From Neoalteromonas facilis (lineage in GTDB: Bacteria > Pseudomonadota > Gammaproteobacteria > Enterobacterales > Alteromonadaceae), in contig NZ_PEAY01000006.1 of assembly GCF_002807665.1 (NCBI RefSeq), forward strand, positions 1-64,000: a DNA stretch of 64,000 nt, written 5' to 3'. Position 1 is the first letter of the stretch; each line of letters starts with the position of its first letter. Below the pieces are notes generated by a model. It was not told the origin of the DNA. It saw only the letters and a list, made by a program, of their open reading frames with translations, and ran no database searches. The position numbers and the translations under genes are program-made. Shown in pieces: positions 1 through 10,051 of this stretch.

Positions 1-904
<904 letters not shown>

Positions 905-943
905 CTATTAAAAAAATTTATTCATTTATGAGCTGGGGAGAAA

Positions 944-1019
944 TGGTGCTGATAGGCAGATTTGAACTGCCGACCTCACCCTTACCAAGGGTGCGCTCTA
1001 CCAACTGAGCTATATCAGC
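944..1019 (-). tRNA. thrT: tRNA-Thr (anticodon GGU)
   Basis: A 76-nt cloverleaf on the minus strand with acceptor arms GCTGATA and TATCAGC, an encoded CCA end and the T-loop TTCAAAT. The anticodon arm CACCC-TTGGTAA-GGGTG reads GGT. It is the last tRNA before tuf and matches the thrT position in E. coli. Confidence 0.97.
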
Positions 1020-1026
1020 ACGAATC

Positions 1027-1101
<75 letters not shown>

Positions 1102-1136
1102 ATTCCTAAATTCTCTGGCCACCTCATAAGGAAAAG

Positions 1137-1221
1137 TGGTGGAGGGGGCAGGATTCGAACCTGCGAAGGCTGAGCCGGCAGATTTACAGTCTGCTCCCGT
1201 TGACCGCTTGGGTACCCCTCC
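1137..1221 (-). tRNA. tyrU: tRNA-Tyr (anticodon GUA)
   Basis: An 85-nt class II tRNA with a long variable arm (CCGGCTCAGCC region). The acceptor arms are GGAGGGG and CCCCTCC, CCA is encoded, and the anticodon loop reads CTGTAAA (GTA). It occupies the tyrU position of the tRNA-tufB operon. Confidence 0.97.
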
Positions 1222-1230
1222 AGAGATTGA

Positions 1231-1306
<76 letters not shown>

Positions 1307-1326
1307 ACTGCATCAAGTGGCTGCGC

Positions 1327-1355
1327 ATTCTAGTGAAAACCTTCTCCCTGTGCAA
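1327..1355 (-). promoter_or_regulatory. Stable-RNA-type sigma-70 promoter of the tRNA-tuf operon
   Basis: On the minus strand TTGCAC (1355-1350) and TAGAAT (1332-1327) are separated by exactly 17 bases. They are followed by a GC-rich discriminator (GCGCAGCC), the feature associated with stringent control of stable RNA operons. The first tRNA begins about 20 bases further on. Seen by eye; the start site is not mapped. Confidence 0.75.
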
Positions 1356-1394
1356 TAGACTTTTTCAAAAAAAATGCTTTTTCTTGCTGTATGC

Positions 1395-2207
1395 TCAAAT
1401 ATCCAACGATTCTACGCATTTTCGCTGCGTTTCAAGGGGCTCTTTTGCCAGTAAAAACCGAATAAGCCCTAAAAAGACAATATTTCTTGCACGCAAAAAA
1501 GATTTGTTATGCAGCAACGAATCCATTTGTTCGAACAAATGTTGGTCACCACCGGCGATAATAATATCGAAATCAGGCGATTTTTTACCCATCAAATCAC
1601 ACGCCATCCATATCATGCCATTCAGTTGAGCCAATTCACCATAGTGCAAACAAGCTTCCGTATCATTCCCAAATACAACGTCCGTTTCAGTAAATGCGCG
1701 TTGATATACCCGCCGTGTATTGCCTGTCACGGCATTGAGCCCTAATTGATACCCGGGCGCGATCCAGCCGCCCAAATGTTTATTTTCTGCCACAGCATCT
1801 ATGGTGACCGCAGTTCCCGCATCAACGACTATAAATGGTTTGTCCGTGAGTAACTGACTACCGATCATTGCCAGCCATCTGTCCACACCCATTTTATTTG
1901 GCTGCGAGTAGCTATTGTGTAGTCCAAAAGTTTCAGCTTGCGTATGAATATGTTCGACACTGCGAGCCAGTGTTTGCATAGCGTCGATAAACCGTTGCGT
2001 TTCTTCGTCGGAGCGCACACTTGCAACGAATGCGTCTATGTCTTTGGTTGAAGTGTACTGCGCTACAAAAGCTTGCAACTCAAGATGATCCGTAAACTTA
2101 ACAGGATCCGTGTCAATATTGGTTAGCATGTCTGAACCATCACGGCATATACGCAAGAGTTTGCATTGAGTATTACCAATATCAAATAACCAATATTCAT
2201 TGCGCAC
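1395..2207 (-). CDS. coaX: Type III pantothenate kinase
   Basis: CoaX phosphorylates pantothenate, the first step of coenzyme A synthesis, and belongs to the ASKHA fold. The 270-residue protein has the N-terminal phosphate-1 motif FDIGNT at residues 8-13, a GVDRWLAMIG block near 107-116, the VDAGTAVTID motif near 129-138 and a GGW-APG segment shortly after. The start is a GTG placed eight residues before DIGNT; no in-frame ATG fits. It overlaps the end of birA by 11 bases, so the two are probably translationally coupled. E. coli carries the unrelated type I kinase coaA at this position, so this is a non-orthologous replacement in an otherwise conserved gene order. Type III kinases are known to resist CoA feedback inhibition; that property is inferred here. 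Confidence 0.93.
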   Translation of the reverse strand: MRNEYWLFDIGNTQCKLLRICRDGSDMLTNIDTDPVKFTDHLELQAFVAQYTSTKDIDAFVASVRSDEETQRFIDAMQTLARSVEHIHTQAETFGLHNSYSQPNKMGVDRWLAMIGSQLLTDKPFIVVDAGTAVTIDAVAENKHLGGWIAPGYQLGLNAVTGNTRRVYQRAFTETDVVFGNDTEACLHYGELAQLNGMIWMACDLMGKKSPDFDIIIAGGDQHLFEQMDSLLHNKSFLRARNIVFLGLIRFLLAKEPLETQRKCVESLDI

Positions 2208-3165
2208 GCAGACTTACCTCTCCACCATGAATACTCAACACGCCTTCTTCTGTGGCAAGTTGTAAAGCACCAGATGCGTCTATCCCTAGATTGATACCCT
2301 TTTGTGTTTTGCCATGAGAGCTTATCATTACTGGCTTCTGATAAAACACGTCTAATTCATTCCATTGGTTAATGAGCTTTGATAATCCAAATGCTTCAAA
2401 ATCGGGCAAAGAATCGTACAACGTGTCGATTATCGTCGCACACAACTGATTGCGGTTTATCTCGAAGTCAGAAAGATCAGTAAAAGGTTGATCAATTTGC
2501 GCTTCCACATCGGGCAAATTGACATTTATTCCGATACCGATAATGCAGCTAACCTGAGTACCAATTTGGCCTTCGACCTCGACCAGTACGCCCCCTAATT
2601 TAACACCATTACGGTATATATCATTCGGCCACTTTATCGATAACCCGTCTACGTTTAATTTCTGCAACGCACGGATAACACACACTCCCACGAAAAGTGA
2701 TAACCCACCAATTTGCTGATATCCGCCCTGAAAATGCCAACACATTGACAAATACAGGCTAGCGCCAAAAGGTGATACCCATTGTTTACCGCGCCGTCCC
2801 CTGCCCGCAGTTTGTGCTTCTGCAATTACAACCTGACCATGGGGTACGTTATCAATATTTTGCTTAAGATAGGTGTTAGTTGAATCAATAATCGGTAACA
2901 CCATCAACGACAAATCATCTTCTGTTGCGTTTGCATGTGCCATGATTTCGCTATGCTCAAGCAAGGTGATGGGATTCGCCAATGCGTACCCTTTTCCTTT
3001 TACACTATAAATATCGAGCCCTAGCTCAGTTAAGCTTTGAATATGATTCGCAATGGCAGTGCGACTAAGTGAAAAATGTTGTGCGAGCGTTTCACCAGAG
3101 TGGAAACTACCGTCGGACAGTAGCTGTAATATGCGCGTTCTGACTTCTTCTGGAGTCATCGTCAT
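2197..3165 (-). CDS. birA: Bifunctional biotin-protein ligase / biotin operon repressor
   Basis: BirA makes biotinyl-5'-AMP, transfers biotin to the carrier protein of acetyl-CoA carboxylase, and can repress biotin synthesis. The 322 residues include an N-terminal winged helix (about 8-60, with SGETLAQHFSLSRTAI) and the ligase domain with the biotin-binding loop GRGRRGKQW near 120-128. The KWPND motif lies near 180 and the GIGINVN motif near 219. The DNA-binding domain indicates the repressor form, not the ligase-only form. The ATG overlaps the murB stop as ATGA, and the stop overlaps coaX. The murB-birA order is the same as in E. coli. Confidence 0.96.
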   Translation of the reverse strand: MTMTPEEVRTRILQLLSDGSFHSGETLAQHFSLSRTAIANHIQSLTELGLDIYSVKGKGYALANPITLLEHSEIMAHANATEDDLSLMVLPIIDSTNTYLKQNIDNVPHGQVVIAEAQTAGRGRRGKQWVSPFGASLYLSMCWHFQGGYQQIGGLSLFVGVCVIRALQKLNVDGLSIKWPNDIYRNGVKLGGVLVEVEGQIGTQVSCIIGIGINVNLPDVEAQIDQPFTDLSDFEINRNQLCATIIDTLYDSLPDFEAFGLSKLINQWNELDVFYQKPVMISSHGKTQKGINLGIDASGALQLATEEGVLSIHGGEVSLRAQ

Positions 3166-4181
3166 AATTGGATGTCCCCGAGTTTACCCACTAAGCGCAC
3201 TTCATTTTCTAATCTAACCCCAAAACGCGCGTGTACGTCAGATTGGATTTGGCGAGCAAACGCAACTACATCCTTTCCTTGTGCATTGCCAGTATTGACC
3301 AGAACCAGAGGTTGATTGACATGACTTTGAACGCCTCCGAGAGAGCGCCCCTTGAAACCACATTGGTCAATTAGCCACGCAGCAGGAATCTTTACCGCGT
3401 TATCGCCAGCCGCAAAGTGGGGCACTTGTGCATATTGATCTGCAATGCGGGCAAATTGCTCTTTAGTGATCACCGGGTTTTTAAAAAAGCTACCAGCATT
3501 CCCCAACTCAGCAGGATCAGGTAATTTTCGTTGCCTGACGTTAACCACCGTTTCAAATATTGTCTTTGGCGTGGGATTTTCCAATTGTCTGAGCTCACCG
3601 TAGTCCAACGCCATTGGTAAATGCTTGTCCACCGTAAATGATACGTGACGTATAAACCAAAATTTATGTTCAGGTCGCTTGAATATGCTATCGCGATAAC
3701 CAAACTGGCACTCTTTGGCTTGCAACACGAACAACTCGCCCGTAAGTAAATCAATGACTTCAACAGAGTCGATAAATTCAGCCACTTCGCGCCCGTATGC
3801 ACCTATGTTTTGGATCGGCGCTGCGCCAATAGTGCCTGGGATTAATGCGAGGTTTTCAAAACCATAGATGCCAGCATTTAAGCAGTATTTCACAAAGCTG
3901 TGCCAATGTTCACCACTGGCGACTCGGATCTTGAAACAATTATCACGTTCTTCAACCGCTATGCCGGATAGGCGATTGACCCACACTTCGCCGGCAAAAT
4001 CTTCAACAAAAATGCAATTACTCCCTTCGCCTAGCAACCAAAAAGGCGCTTCTGGCTCAAGGAGAGGGATTTGTTCAGGCGTTTCAAGCAAATTAAGCGC
4101 TGAACAATGGGCCGACAGGCCAAACGTGTGAAAGGGCTGTAAGTTCGTCAAAGTAAAACAATCATTGGAAAAATCAGGCAT
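3162..4181 (-). CDS. murB: UDP-N-acetylenolpyruvoylglucosamine reductase
   Basis: MurB reduces UDP-GlcNAc-enolpyruvate to UDP-MurNAc with NADPH and FAD in cytoplasmic peptidoglycan precursor synthesis. The protein (339 aa) has the FAD-binding NTFHTFG-type start (NLQPFHTFG), the LGEGSN loop near residue 51, and LALIPGTIGAAPIQNIGAYG with the class I signature near 116-135. Other motifs are FGYRDSIFK near 161-169, GNAGSFFKNP near 228-237 carrying the catalytic serine, and a C-terminal glutamate region (RLENEVRLVG). It is the first gene of murB-birA-coaX. Only 47 bases separate it from the end of the polysaccharide locus. I see no strong terminator there, so read-through from that operon is possible. 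Confidence 0.97.
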   Translation of the reverse strand: MPDFSNDCFTLTNLQPFHTFGLSAHCSALNLLETPEQIPLLEPEAPFWLLGEGSNCIFVEDFAGEVWVNRLSGIAVEERDNCFKIRVASGEHWHSFVKYCLNAGIYGFENLALIPGTIGAAPIQNIGAYGREVAEFIDSVEVIDLLTGELFVLQAKECQFGYRDSIFKRPEHKFWFIRHVSFTVDKHLPMALDYGELRQLENPTPKTIFETVVNVRQRKLPDPAELGNAGSFFKNPVITKEQFARIADQYAQVPHFAAGDNAVKIPAAWLIDQCGFKGRSLGGVQSHVNQPLVLVNTGNAQGKDVVAFARQIQSDVHARFGVRLENEVRLVGKLGDIQL

Positions 4182-4228
4182 TAGCTTACCCGATTCTGTA
4201 ACACTGAGAAACTGCTGAGAGCAGAGGG

Positions 4229-6349
4229 TTATGCTACTTTTCGCTTACGCCTAATCTTACGCAGCAATTTAAAACGATCTTTTGGCGCACGCACATTCGC
4301 TGGCATATTTTTTACGCGGTTGAAGACAACCCCCACCAACGGCGCGCCAACGTCTCTAAGTTTCTGTACTGCCTGAATGACTTCAGCGGTTTCGCAGTTC
4401 TCTAAATCACAAACCAGTACAATCGCATCAACATTGCGACTGATAACCAGCGCATCACTGAACTCTTCAAGAGGAGGTACGTCGATCACGACTCGCTCAA
4501 AGATAATACTGAGTTTATGCAAGAACGCTTTAAATCTGGGTTTAGACAAATAAACCATTGGGTCTTGTGGAATAACCCCACTCGGCATCATCGACAGTTG
4601 ACCATCTCCGATACGATGAATACAGCGCCCAGCCGGCATTTGCTTACCGATAAAATGGGTCAAACCCGGTAACTTTTCACTCATTTTAAATGCCCCACTG
4701 ATTGAGGGGTATCTAAGATCAGCGTCCAAGACTAACGACTTTTCTAGTTTCGCAAACGACTCAGCTAAACTTGCAGCGACAAGCGATTTTCCATCGTTGG
4801 GTTTAACTCCCGTGATGGCAATGACGCGATTTTCTTCAATGTCGTTGCGCACTATAAGGTTGGTGCGTAATGTGCGAATAGACTCGGCGAATTGCAGGTT
4901 CTCTCGGCTCACATCCAATACGTTGGAGAGTTTACGCTTACCTTTTAAGATGCGCGGAATATCGGTCAATACGGCAACATCCATGCTTTCCAATAATTTG
5001 ACTGTCCGTGATCGTTTGTCACTGACAATGTGAATAAATAGCCAGCCCATGACACTGACAAACATGCTAAACACTACCGCTGCGGCAAGCAGCAAGATCA
5101 AGTTGGGCTTCGCAGGGGCCGTTGGCACGCTCGCGTAATCAATAATAGAGAAGTCTTCCTGACTACCCAGATCACGTAGAATTTCTGTTTCTTGCACGCG
5201 CGACAGGAACATATCGTAAAGCTTTTGCGTTGACTCAACCTCACGTCGTATCTTGGCTAAATTAACCTCGTGCTGGCCCAGCTCACTGTGTCGCCCCCTT
5301 GCCTCATCAATCAATTTATTGATTTCTTCGCTACGTTCCATCGTTATCTGATATTCCTGCTTCAACGATGTAACCAATTTACTGACCAGGTTATCCAGCT
5401 CTCGTTTCATGGCATCAATTTTCGACACCTGTGCAATGTGTCTAGGATGTTTAAACTTATAGCGACGAGATATTTCAGCCAGCACTTCTTCTTCGTCTAA
5501 GATGCGTTTACGCAGGTCCTGCACCATTGCATTTTTGATAATGTAGCTAACATTTAGCAGGCCTTGAATATCCCCTTCAGCGGCGTCTAACTGACTGATC
5601 ATGGTTTTCATTTCAGCCACTTGTGCATCCACTTGAATGCGCTGCGACATATAGGTCGATATTTCGCTACTGGCAAGGGATATCTGGCTCGCCAGATCAA
5701 TTAACTTATTATCCAAAAAGTAGTCTTGTAACGCGGCTTCCGACTTCTCCAATTGCTCTTGCACTTGCGCAAACTGTTGGTTAAGCCATCGACTTGCATC
5801 AGCCGAGCGCGCTCGACTTTTTTGTGTTTGGTATTCGAAGAAAGTGGGGCCTACGGCATTGACGACATCTGCAGCAAGCTTGGCTGAAGTAGACTCAAAG
5901 CTAACATTCACCATGTTGGTTTCGCCTAGGCGACTATAGACCAACCCTCGTTGCAATCTCAAAGCAGCCTGCATCTGCTTATTTTCATCACTTTGGTTCT
6001 GGCTGACGAGCTCTGAACGGTGCAGCAGCCCGCTATCTTCAACTACCCGCTCTGCAAATTGACGTGAACGCATATACTGCAAATAGGTATCAAGTTTTGA
6101 ATCTCCCCCTGAGGCAAAGCCAGCAAAACCTTGTGGAAGAGACAAGTCACTTGAAGAGTTGCCCAATTGCAAAGTGGTAGTTGCGATATAAATGCGCGGC
6201 AATTGTAAAACATAATACCCAATAACGGCTGCGATAAGCCCGGCAGTAAAAACAATACGGTATTTTTTGTTCCAGACGAGCAACAGCAAATCACCAATGT
6301 CAAATAATGGTTCATGGGCTGCTGAATGCTTCGAACTGGTATCCATCAT
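4229..6349 (-). CDS. Wzc/GumC-like polysaccharide co-polymerase with a BY-kinase-like domain
   Basis: An inner-membrane protein controlling polymer length and coupling polymerisation to export in Wzx/Wzy pathways. Residues 1-60 hold a Wzz-type start and first membrane helix. A long periplasmic coiled coil spans about 160-390, and a second membrane helix (about 415-437) leads to a cytoplasmic ATPase domain. The ATPase has Walker A (GVKPNDGKS, 514-522), Walker A' (LVLDADLR, about 539-546) and a Walker B-like VVIDVPP (about 620-626). The usual C-terminal tyrosine cluster is absent: there is no Tyr in roughly the last 106 residues, and the tail is strongly basic (KIRRKRKVA). The start is an ATG whose A is shared with the TGA of the preceding OPX gene. 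It is the last gene of the locus. Confidence 0.9.
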   Translation of the reverse strand: MMDTSSKHSAAHEPLFDIGDLLLLVWNKKYRIVFTAGLIAAVIGYYVLQLPRIYIATTTLQLGNSSSDLSLPQGFAGFASGGDSKLDTYLQYMRSRQFAERVVEDSGLLHRSELVSQNQSDENKQMQAALRLQRGLVYSRLGETNMVNVSFESTSAKLAADVVNAVGPTFFEYQTQKSRARSADASRWLNQQFAQVQEQLEKSEAALQDYFLDNKLIDLASQISLASSEISTYMSQRIQVDAQVAEMKTMISQLDAAEGDIQGLLNVSYIIKNAMVQDLRKRILDEEEVLAEISRRYKFKHPRHIAQVSKIDAMKRELDNLVSKLVTSLKQEYQITMERSEEINKLIDEARGRHSELGQHEVNLAKIRREVESTQKLYDMFLSRVQETEILRDLGSQEDFSIIDYASVPTAPAKPNLILLLAAAVVFSMFVSVMGWLFIHIVSDKRSRTVKLLESMDVAVLTDIPRILKGKRKLSNVLDVSRENLQFAESIRTLRTNLIVRNDIEENRVIAITGVKPNDGKSLVAASLAESFAKLEKSLVLDADLRYPSISGAFKMSEKLPGLTHFIGKQMPAGRCIHRIGDGQLSMMPSGVIPQDPMVYLSKPRFKAFLHKLSIIFERVVIDVPPLEEFSDALVISRNVDAIVLVCDLENCETAEVIQAVQKLRDVGAPLVGVVFNRVKNMPANVRAPKDRFKLLRKIRRKRKVA

Positions 6350-6873
6350 CAGAATATACTTTCCGGTATTTCGACAATGTCGCCAGGCAAGATCGGCGTG
6401 TCAGCAGACGCTTCGATACGCTGTTTTTGCTCGCCGCGAATGATGATCCAATTTTTCTTTGATGCTCTATCCGTTTGACCACCGGCAACAGCAATGGCTT
6501 TTTCCATGGTCAAGCCCAACTCGAAGGGAAATGAGCCCGGCTGTTTAACCGCACCGCGCACATAGAAAGGGCGGATCTCAGCAATTTGCACCACGATACT
6601 TGGATTAACTAAATAGCCATCCTGATAAGCCGTGACCAAATCATCACTTAATTCTTTAACGGTTTTACCTACGACCTGCATGTCGCCAATCAGTGGAAAC
6701 CGGATCACACCTGAAGCATCTACACGACTGCGTAAATACAGGTCCTTTTCCAAATGCACGTCCATCGTTATAACATCACCCACACCAATAGGGATCTGCT
6801 GTTGAGCATTCAGCACAACACTCAACATAAACCCCATTGTAATGAGTAACAGTTTTAAAACTCGTATAACCAA
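6349..6873 (-). CDS. Short polysaccharide export (OPX, Wza-like) protein
   Basis: A periplasmic polysaccharide export protein with one poly-export domain (GVGDVITMDVHLEKDLYLR region, about 31-105) followed by one SLBB domain (FYVRGAVKQPGSFPF onward, about 110-165). Residues 1-23 look like a cleaved signal peptide (VVLNAQ); there is no lipobox cysteine. At 174 residues it is about half the length of E. coli Wza and lacks the C-terminal amphipathic helix that forms the Wza outer-membrane pore. The neighbouring 391-residue beta-barrel gene overlaps it by 19 bases, which suggests that the two together form the outer-membrane exit. It is followed directly by the Wzc-like gene. Confidence 0.88.
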   Translation of the reverse strand: MVIRVLKLLLITMGFMLSVVLNAQQQIPIGVGDVITMDVHLEKDLYLRSRVDASGVIRFPLIGDMQVVGKTVKELSDDLVTAYQDGYLVNPSIVVQIAEIRPFYVRGAVKQPGSFPFELGLTMEKAIAVAGGQTDRASKKNWIIIRGEQKQRIEASADTPILPGDIVEIPESIF

Positions 6874-8030
6874 CTGAGTCTTACCTCGTTTTGTGCATAA
6901 TCAACTGTATTGTCGCTGGAAGATACGTCTCTTCGCGTTACGCCGAGCATGATGTGGCTGAAAGAACGCAGGTTATAACCCAGAGTAAAACCCGCATCAA
7001 ATTGTTCCAATGTACGCGTTAAATCATCCGCATTGATGTCTTTCTCAAGCCAGCTCATATTGGCCTGCCAGAACCAGATTTCATCGATTGCATAACGCCA
7101 ATTAAAACCGTGAGTTACATCAACACTGCTTGATGAGAAGGCCACCTCAGACACCGCTGATGTGCGTTTGGTGGTGAGTGAAATAGCCTGGTAATCACTG
7201 GGACTGTAGTCATAGCTAACATCCCAGGAAAATCCGCTACGATCTTGCCCATCCTCAGCATCGCGTTGGAACCCACCCAATAACACTCGCAAGGACGATT
7301 TACCAGAAAGCGTCCAATCGATTCCCACTAACGCATTATACAATCGGCTATCAACACGCTCGTTTGACTCATAATCGTCATCTGTAATCGACACGCGAGC
7401 TAAAAAGCCTATCTTTCCCGCCACCATCAATTTAACTTGAGCCAAAGCGCCTTGCTGAGACAAATCAAACAACGAAGCATACGGATTCACGTCATCATAG
7501 CTGTCTTTCTGCCAAAACAACTCTGCCGTAATTGAGTTGTGATTTGGGTCACGACCATATACAGCGATTATCTCCGCACGGTTCCGACTCAGGGTGTCAA
7601 TCGACAGAACATTATTCTGAAAACGACTAATGCCTTCACCGTACTTTTGTTCCGATTTCCGGTGCTCAGCGACAACATCTACCGTAAAGGCTTCATGCAC
7701 AAATGCGCGTGATTGGATACGAACGTTATAGGCATAAAAGTCTTGTGACTCATCAAAATCAAGCTGTTCTTCTTGCAACTGGTAGCGGTCATAAGCAGCG
7801 CCATAATCGAACTGCCACCACACCGATTCTTGGGTACTAACTAAGGTTCCATTCGCCTCTAAGCTGACCCCATAACCTTCTGAACCACCTAAATAAGATG
7901 GATTAATAGCATCGTTATACACACTTCCCGCTTGAAATGTAAACGGTGATGCAGACTTGTCGATATTAGCTAGTTGAGCGTGTGCAGACATTGCGAGCAG
8001 TCCTGCTGCAATACACAAAAAACGTCTCAT
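6855..8030 (-). CDS. Outer-membrane beta-barrel protein of the exopolysaccharide locus
   Basis: A 391-residue protein with a clear signal peptide (residues 1-18, ending SAHA|Q). The rest is rich in alternating hydrophobic/aromatic beta-strand segments and ends in an outer-membrane-type C-terminal strand, EVRLSWLYEF with terminal Phe. It resembles the putative beta-barrel porin families found in exopolysaccharide clusters; the exact family is not certain from reading alone. It overlaps the short OPX gene by 19 bases and lies 116 bases after the dehydratase gene. A CAGGAG sequence precedes the ATG by about 11 bases. Likely role: exit pore for the polymer together with the OPX protein (inference). 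Confidence 0.75.
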   Translation of the reverse strand: MRRFLCIAAGLLAMSAHAQLANIDKSASPFTFQAGSVYNDAINPSYLGGSEGYGVSLEANGTLVSTQESVWWQFDYGAAYDRYQLQEEQLDFDESQDFYAYNVRIQSRAFVHEAFTVDVVAEHRKSEQKYGEGISRFQNNVLSIDTLSRNRAEIIAVYGRDPNHNSITAELFWQKDSYDDVNPYASLFDLSQQGALAQVKLMVAGKIGFLARVSITDDDYESNERVDSRLYNALVGIDWTLSGKSSLRVLLGGFQRDAEDGQDRSGFSWDVSYDYSPSDYQAISLTTKRTSAVSEVAFSSSSVDVTHGFNWRYAIDEIWFWQANMSWLEKDINADDLTRTLEQFDAGFTLGYNLRSFSHIMLGVTRRDVSSSDNTVDYAQNEVRLSWLYEF

Positions 8031-8146
8031 CTCAGCGCAAACTCCTGAATATTATTGTTTTGGTGCCCGTTATATAACGCAGCACAGTGTATGGTTTGTA
8101 TCGGCCAACCCTCTAAATTCTGCACCTTTAACTCAGGTCTCTGAGG

Positions 8147-10048
8147 CTATCCGTTCTGAACTTGCTGGTTTGCTGATTCGATTCGCTGAGCGATTGCGTT
8201 ATCAGGTTTATACGCGAGAGGGGCTGATGCCAAAATGGCAATCGCTTGATCTTCATGGCGATTAACCAGTTCGTAGTTAATTTGATCAAGCAACATCACA
8301 ACTTCAGCAAAATCCATACTGATCTCGTTAGCTGCCATAATGCGCGGATGTTCCGTTGCTGTTTCATTGTCACCAATTAACAGCTCTTCATACAGTTTTT
8401 CACCGGGTCGCAACCCGGTGTAGCGAATTGCAATTTCACCATCATGGGTAGGATTTTCTGTCACTTTGAATCCCATTAAATGTGCCATTTTTTCAGCTAG
8501 GTCGGCTATTTTAACGGGCTCTCCCATATCCAACACGAAAACTTCCCCGCGTTTACCCATCGCGCCAGCTTGAATGACTAACTGTGCGGCTTCGGGTATG
8601 GTCATAAAGTAACGAATAATATCAGGGTGAGTAACTGTAATTGGCCCCCCCTTGCGTATTTGTTCGTTAAATAGCGGCACAACTGAACCAGAGCTGCCGA
8701 GGACATTACCAAAACGCACGATAGAGAATTCAGTCTCACTGTGAAGCGCAGAAATACCTTGCACGAACAACTCAGCAAATCGCTTTGTTGCGCCCATAAT
8801 GTTGGTTGGTCTAACCGCTTTGTCAGTAGATACAAGCACAAATTTTTCGACTTCGTACTCAGCGGCAATCAGCGCTACGTTCGCCGTACCAAAAATATTG
8901 TTGCGAATACCAGCGGTTATATTCGACTCGACCATCGGGACATGCTTATAGGCTGCCGCGTGGTATATGGTCTGAATTTTATGGGTTTCAATTGTATTGC
9001 GCAGTGATTCGGTATCTTGGATTGTTGCCAAAATAGAGACCAATTCTAACTCGGGGTAAGCGCGTTTTAATTCATTCTCAATTTGATATAAATTGAATTC
9101 CGAAAGCTCCAACAATACTAGTTTGCGCGGTTTCCCTTTTACTATTTGCCGGCAAAGTTCGCTACCTATTGAACCACCTGCACCGGTTACCAATACCACT
9201 TTATCAGTGATATTTGCATTTAACAGAGACACAATTGGCGGTACTGGGTCGCGCCCTAGTAAATCTTCAATTTTAACTTCTTGCAGTTCGTCGATGCGTT
9301 GTTTGCCACTGGCTATATCTTGCACATTAGGAACTGAAAGCAGTTCTAAAGCATATGGTTCAAGCTCTTCAATTAACTCTTTGCGGCGGCTACGCGAGGT
9401 GTTATTAACCGCCAAGAGCATCTTATGAATATCGTGTTTGGCCTTTAATTCAGGGATCTCTTCACGACTGATAACCGGTAATCCTAAAATCTCTTTACCA
9501 TGATAAATTCGCTTGTCATCGACAAATGCGATAGGCATTAAGTCTTTACCTGCTCTTAACGCTGTGACTAACGTCCGCCCCGCACCTGACGCACCATAAA
9601 CAAAGCATTTCTCGCGTAATTTATCGTTTTGAGCCTGAGAGGTAGCCTGTATCAACAACCGAGGCGCAGCAATAGCAGCGGTAGCGCCAAAGAAATAAAG
9701 CAGCAGTACAGAGGCTGGTAAGAAGATATCCAAGACATATTCAGCGGCGACCAAATAAATCGATGACAACAGCATCGCCAGTCCAATCTTATAAACCGCT
9801 GATATCTCGATAAAACGGATCATCTGCCGGTAGTGGCCCAGCAATACTAAAATCCCTTGCGTAAAGAATAAGTTGGCAACAACAACGCCCCATTCAGTAG
9901 GGGAAAAAGACCACGCCTCAATACCAATCCGCATCCAATAGGATACCAGCAATGTTAGCAAAATCGCCCCGGTATCCCAGGTGACTTCTATCGCTAGTTT
10001 CAGCTTTGGCGGAAAGCGGAATATTTGGTTTAAGGAAAACGAGGACAT
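8147..10048 (-). CDS. Membrane-anchored nucleotide-sugar 4,6-dehydratase (WbpM/PglF/CapD-like)
   Basis: A 633-residue protein of the large FlaA1/CapD class that converts UDP-GlcNAc to the 4-keto-6-deoxy sugar. Four membrane segments lie in residues 20-130 and a first Rossmann-like domain (YGASGAG, 151-157) follows. The catalytic short-chain dehydrogenase domain starts at GAGGSIG (289-295). The active site reads STDKAVRPTNIMGATK, giving a Ser407-Met418-Lys422 triad. Met in place of Tyr is characteristic of WbpM/PglF-type dehydratases. An aminotransferase, an acetyltransferase and a PglC-like phosphosugar transferase are encoded just upstream in the same transcript, so the most economical product is UDP-2,4-diacetamido-2,4,6-trideoxyhexose (bacillosamine type). 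The stereochemistry of the product cannot be read from sequence. Confidence 0.9.
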   Translation of the reverse strand: MSSFSLNQIFRFPPKLKLAIEVTWDTGAILLTLLVSYWMRIGIEAWSFSPTEWGVVVANLFFTQGILVLLGHYRQMIRFIEISAVYKIGLAMLLSSIYLVAAEYVLDIFLPASVLLLYFFGATAAIAAPRLLIQATSQAQNDKLREKCFVYGASGAGRTLVTALRAGKDLMPIAFVDDKRIYHGKEILGLPVISREEIPELKAKHDIHKMLLAVNNTSRSRRKELIEELEPYALELLSVPNVQDIASGKQRIDELQEVKIEDLLGRDPVPPIVSLLNANITDKVVLVTGAGGSIGSELCRQIVKGKPRKLVLLELSEFNLYQIENELKRAYPELELVSILATIQDTESLRNTIETHKIQTIYHAAAYKHVPMVESNITAGIRNNIFGTANVALIAAEYEVEKFVLVSTDKAVRPTNIMGATKRFAELFVQGISALHSETEFSIVRFGNVLGSSGSVVPLFNEQIRKGGPITVTHPDIIRYFMTIPEAAQLVIQAGAMGKRGEVFVLDMGEPVKIADLAEKMAHLMGFKVTENPTHDGEIAIRYTGLRPGEKLYEELLIGDNETATEHPRIMAANEISMDFAEVVMLLDQINYELVNRHEDQAIAILASAPLAYKPDNAIAQRIESANQQVQNG

Positions 10049-10051
10049 GAA

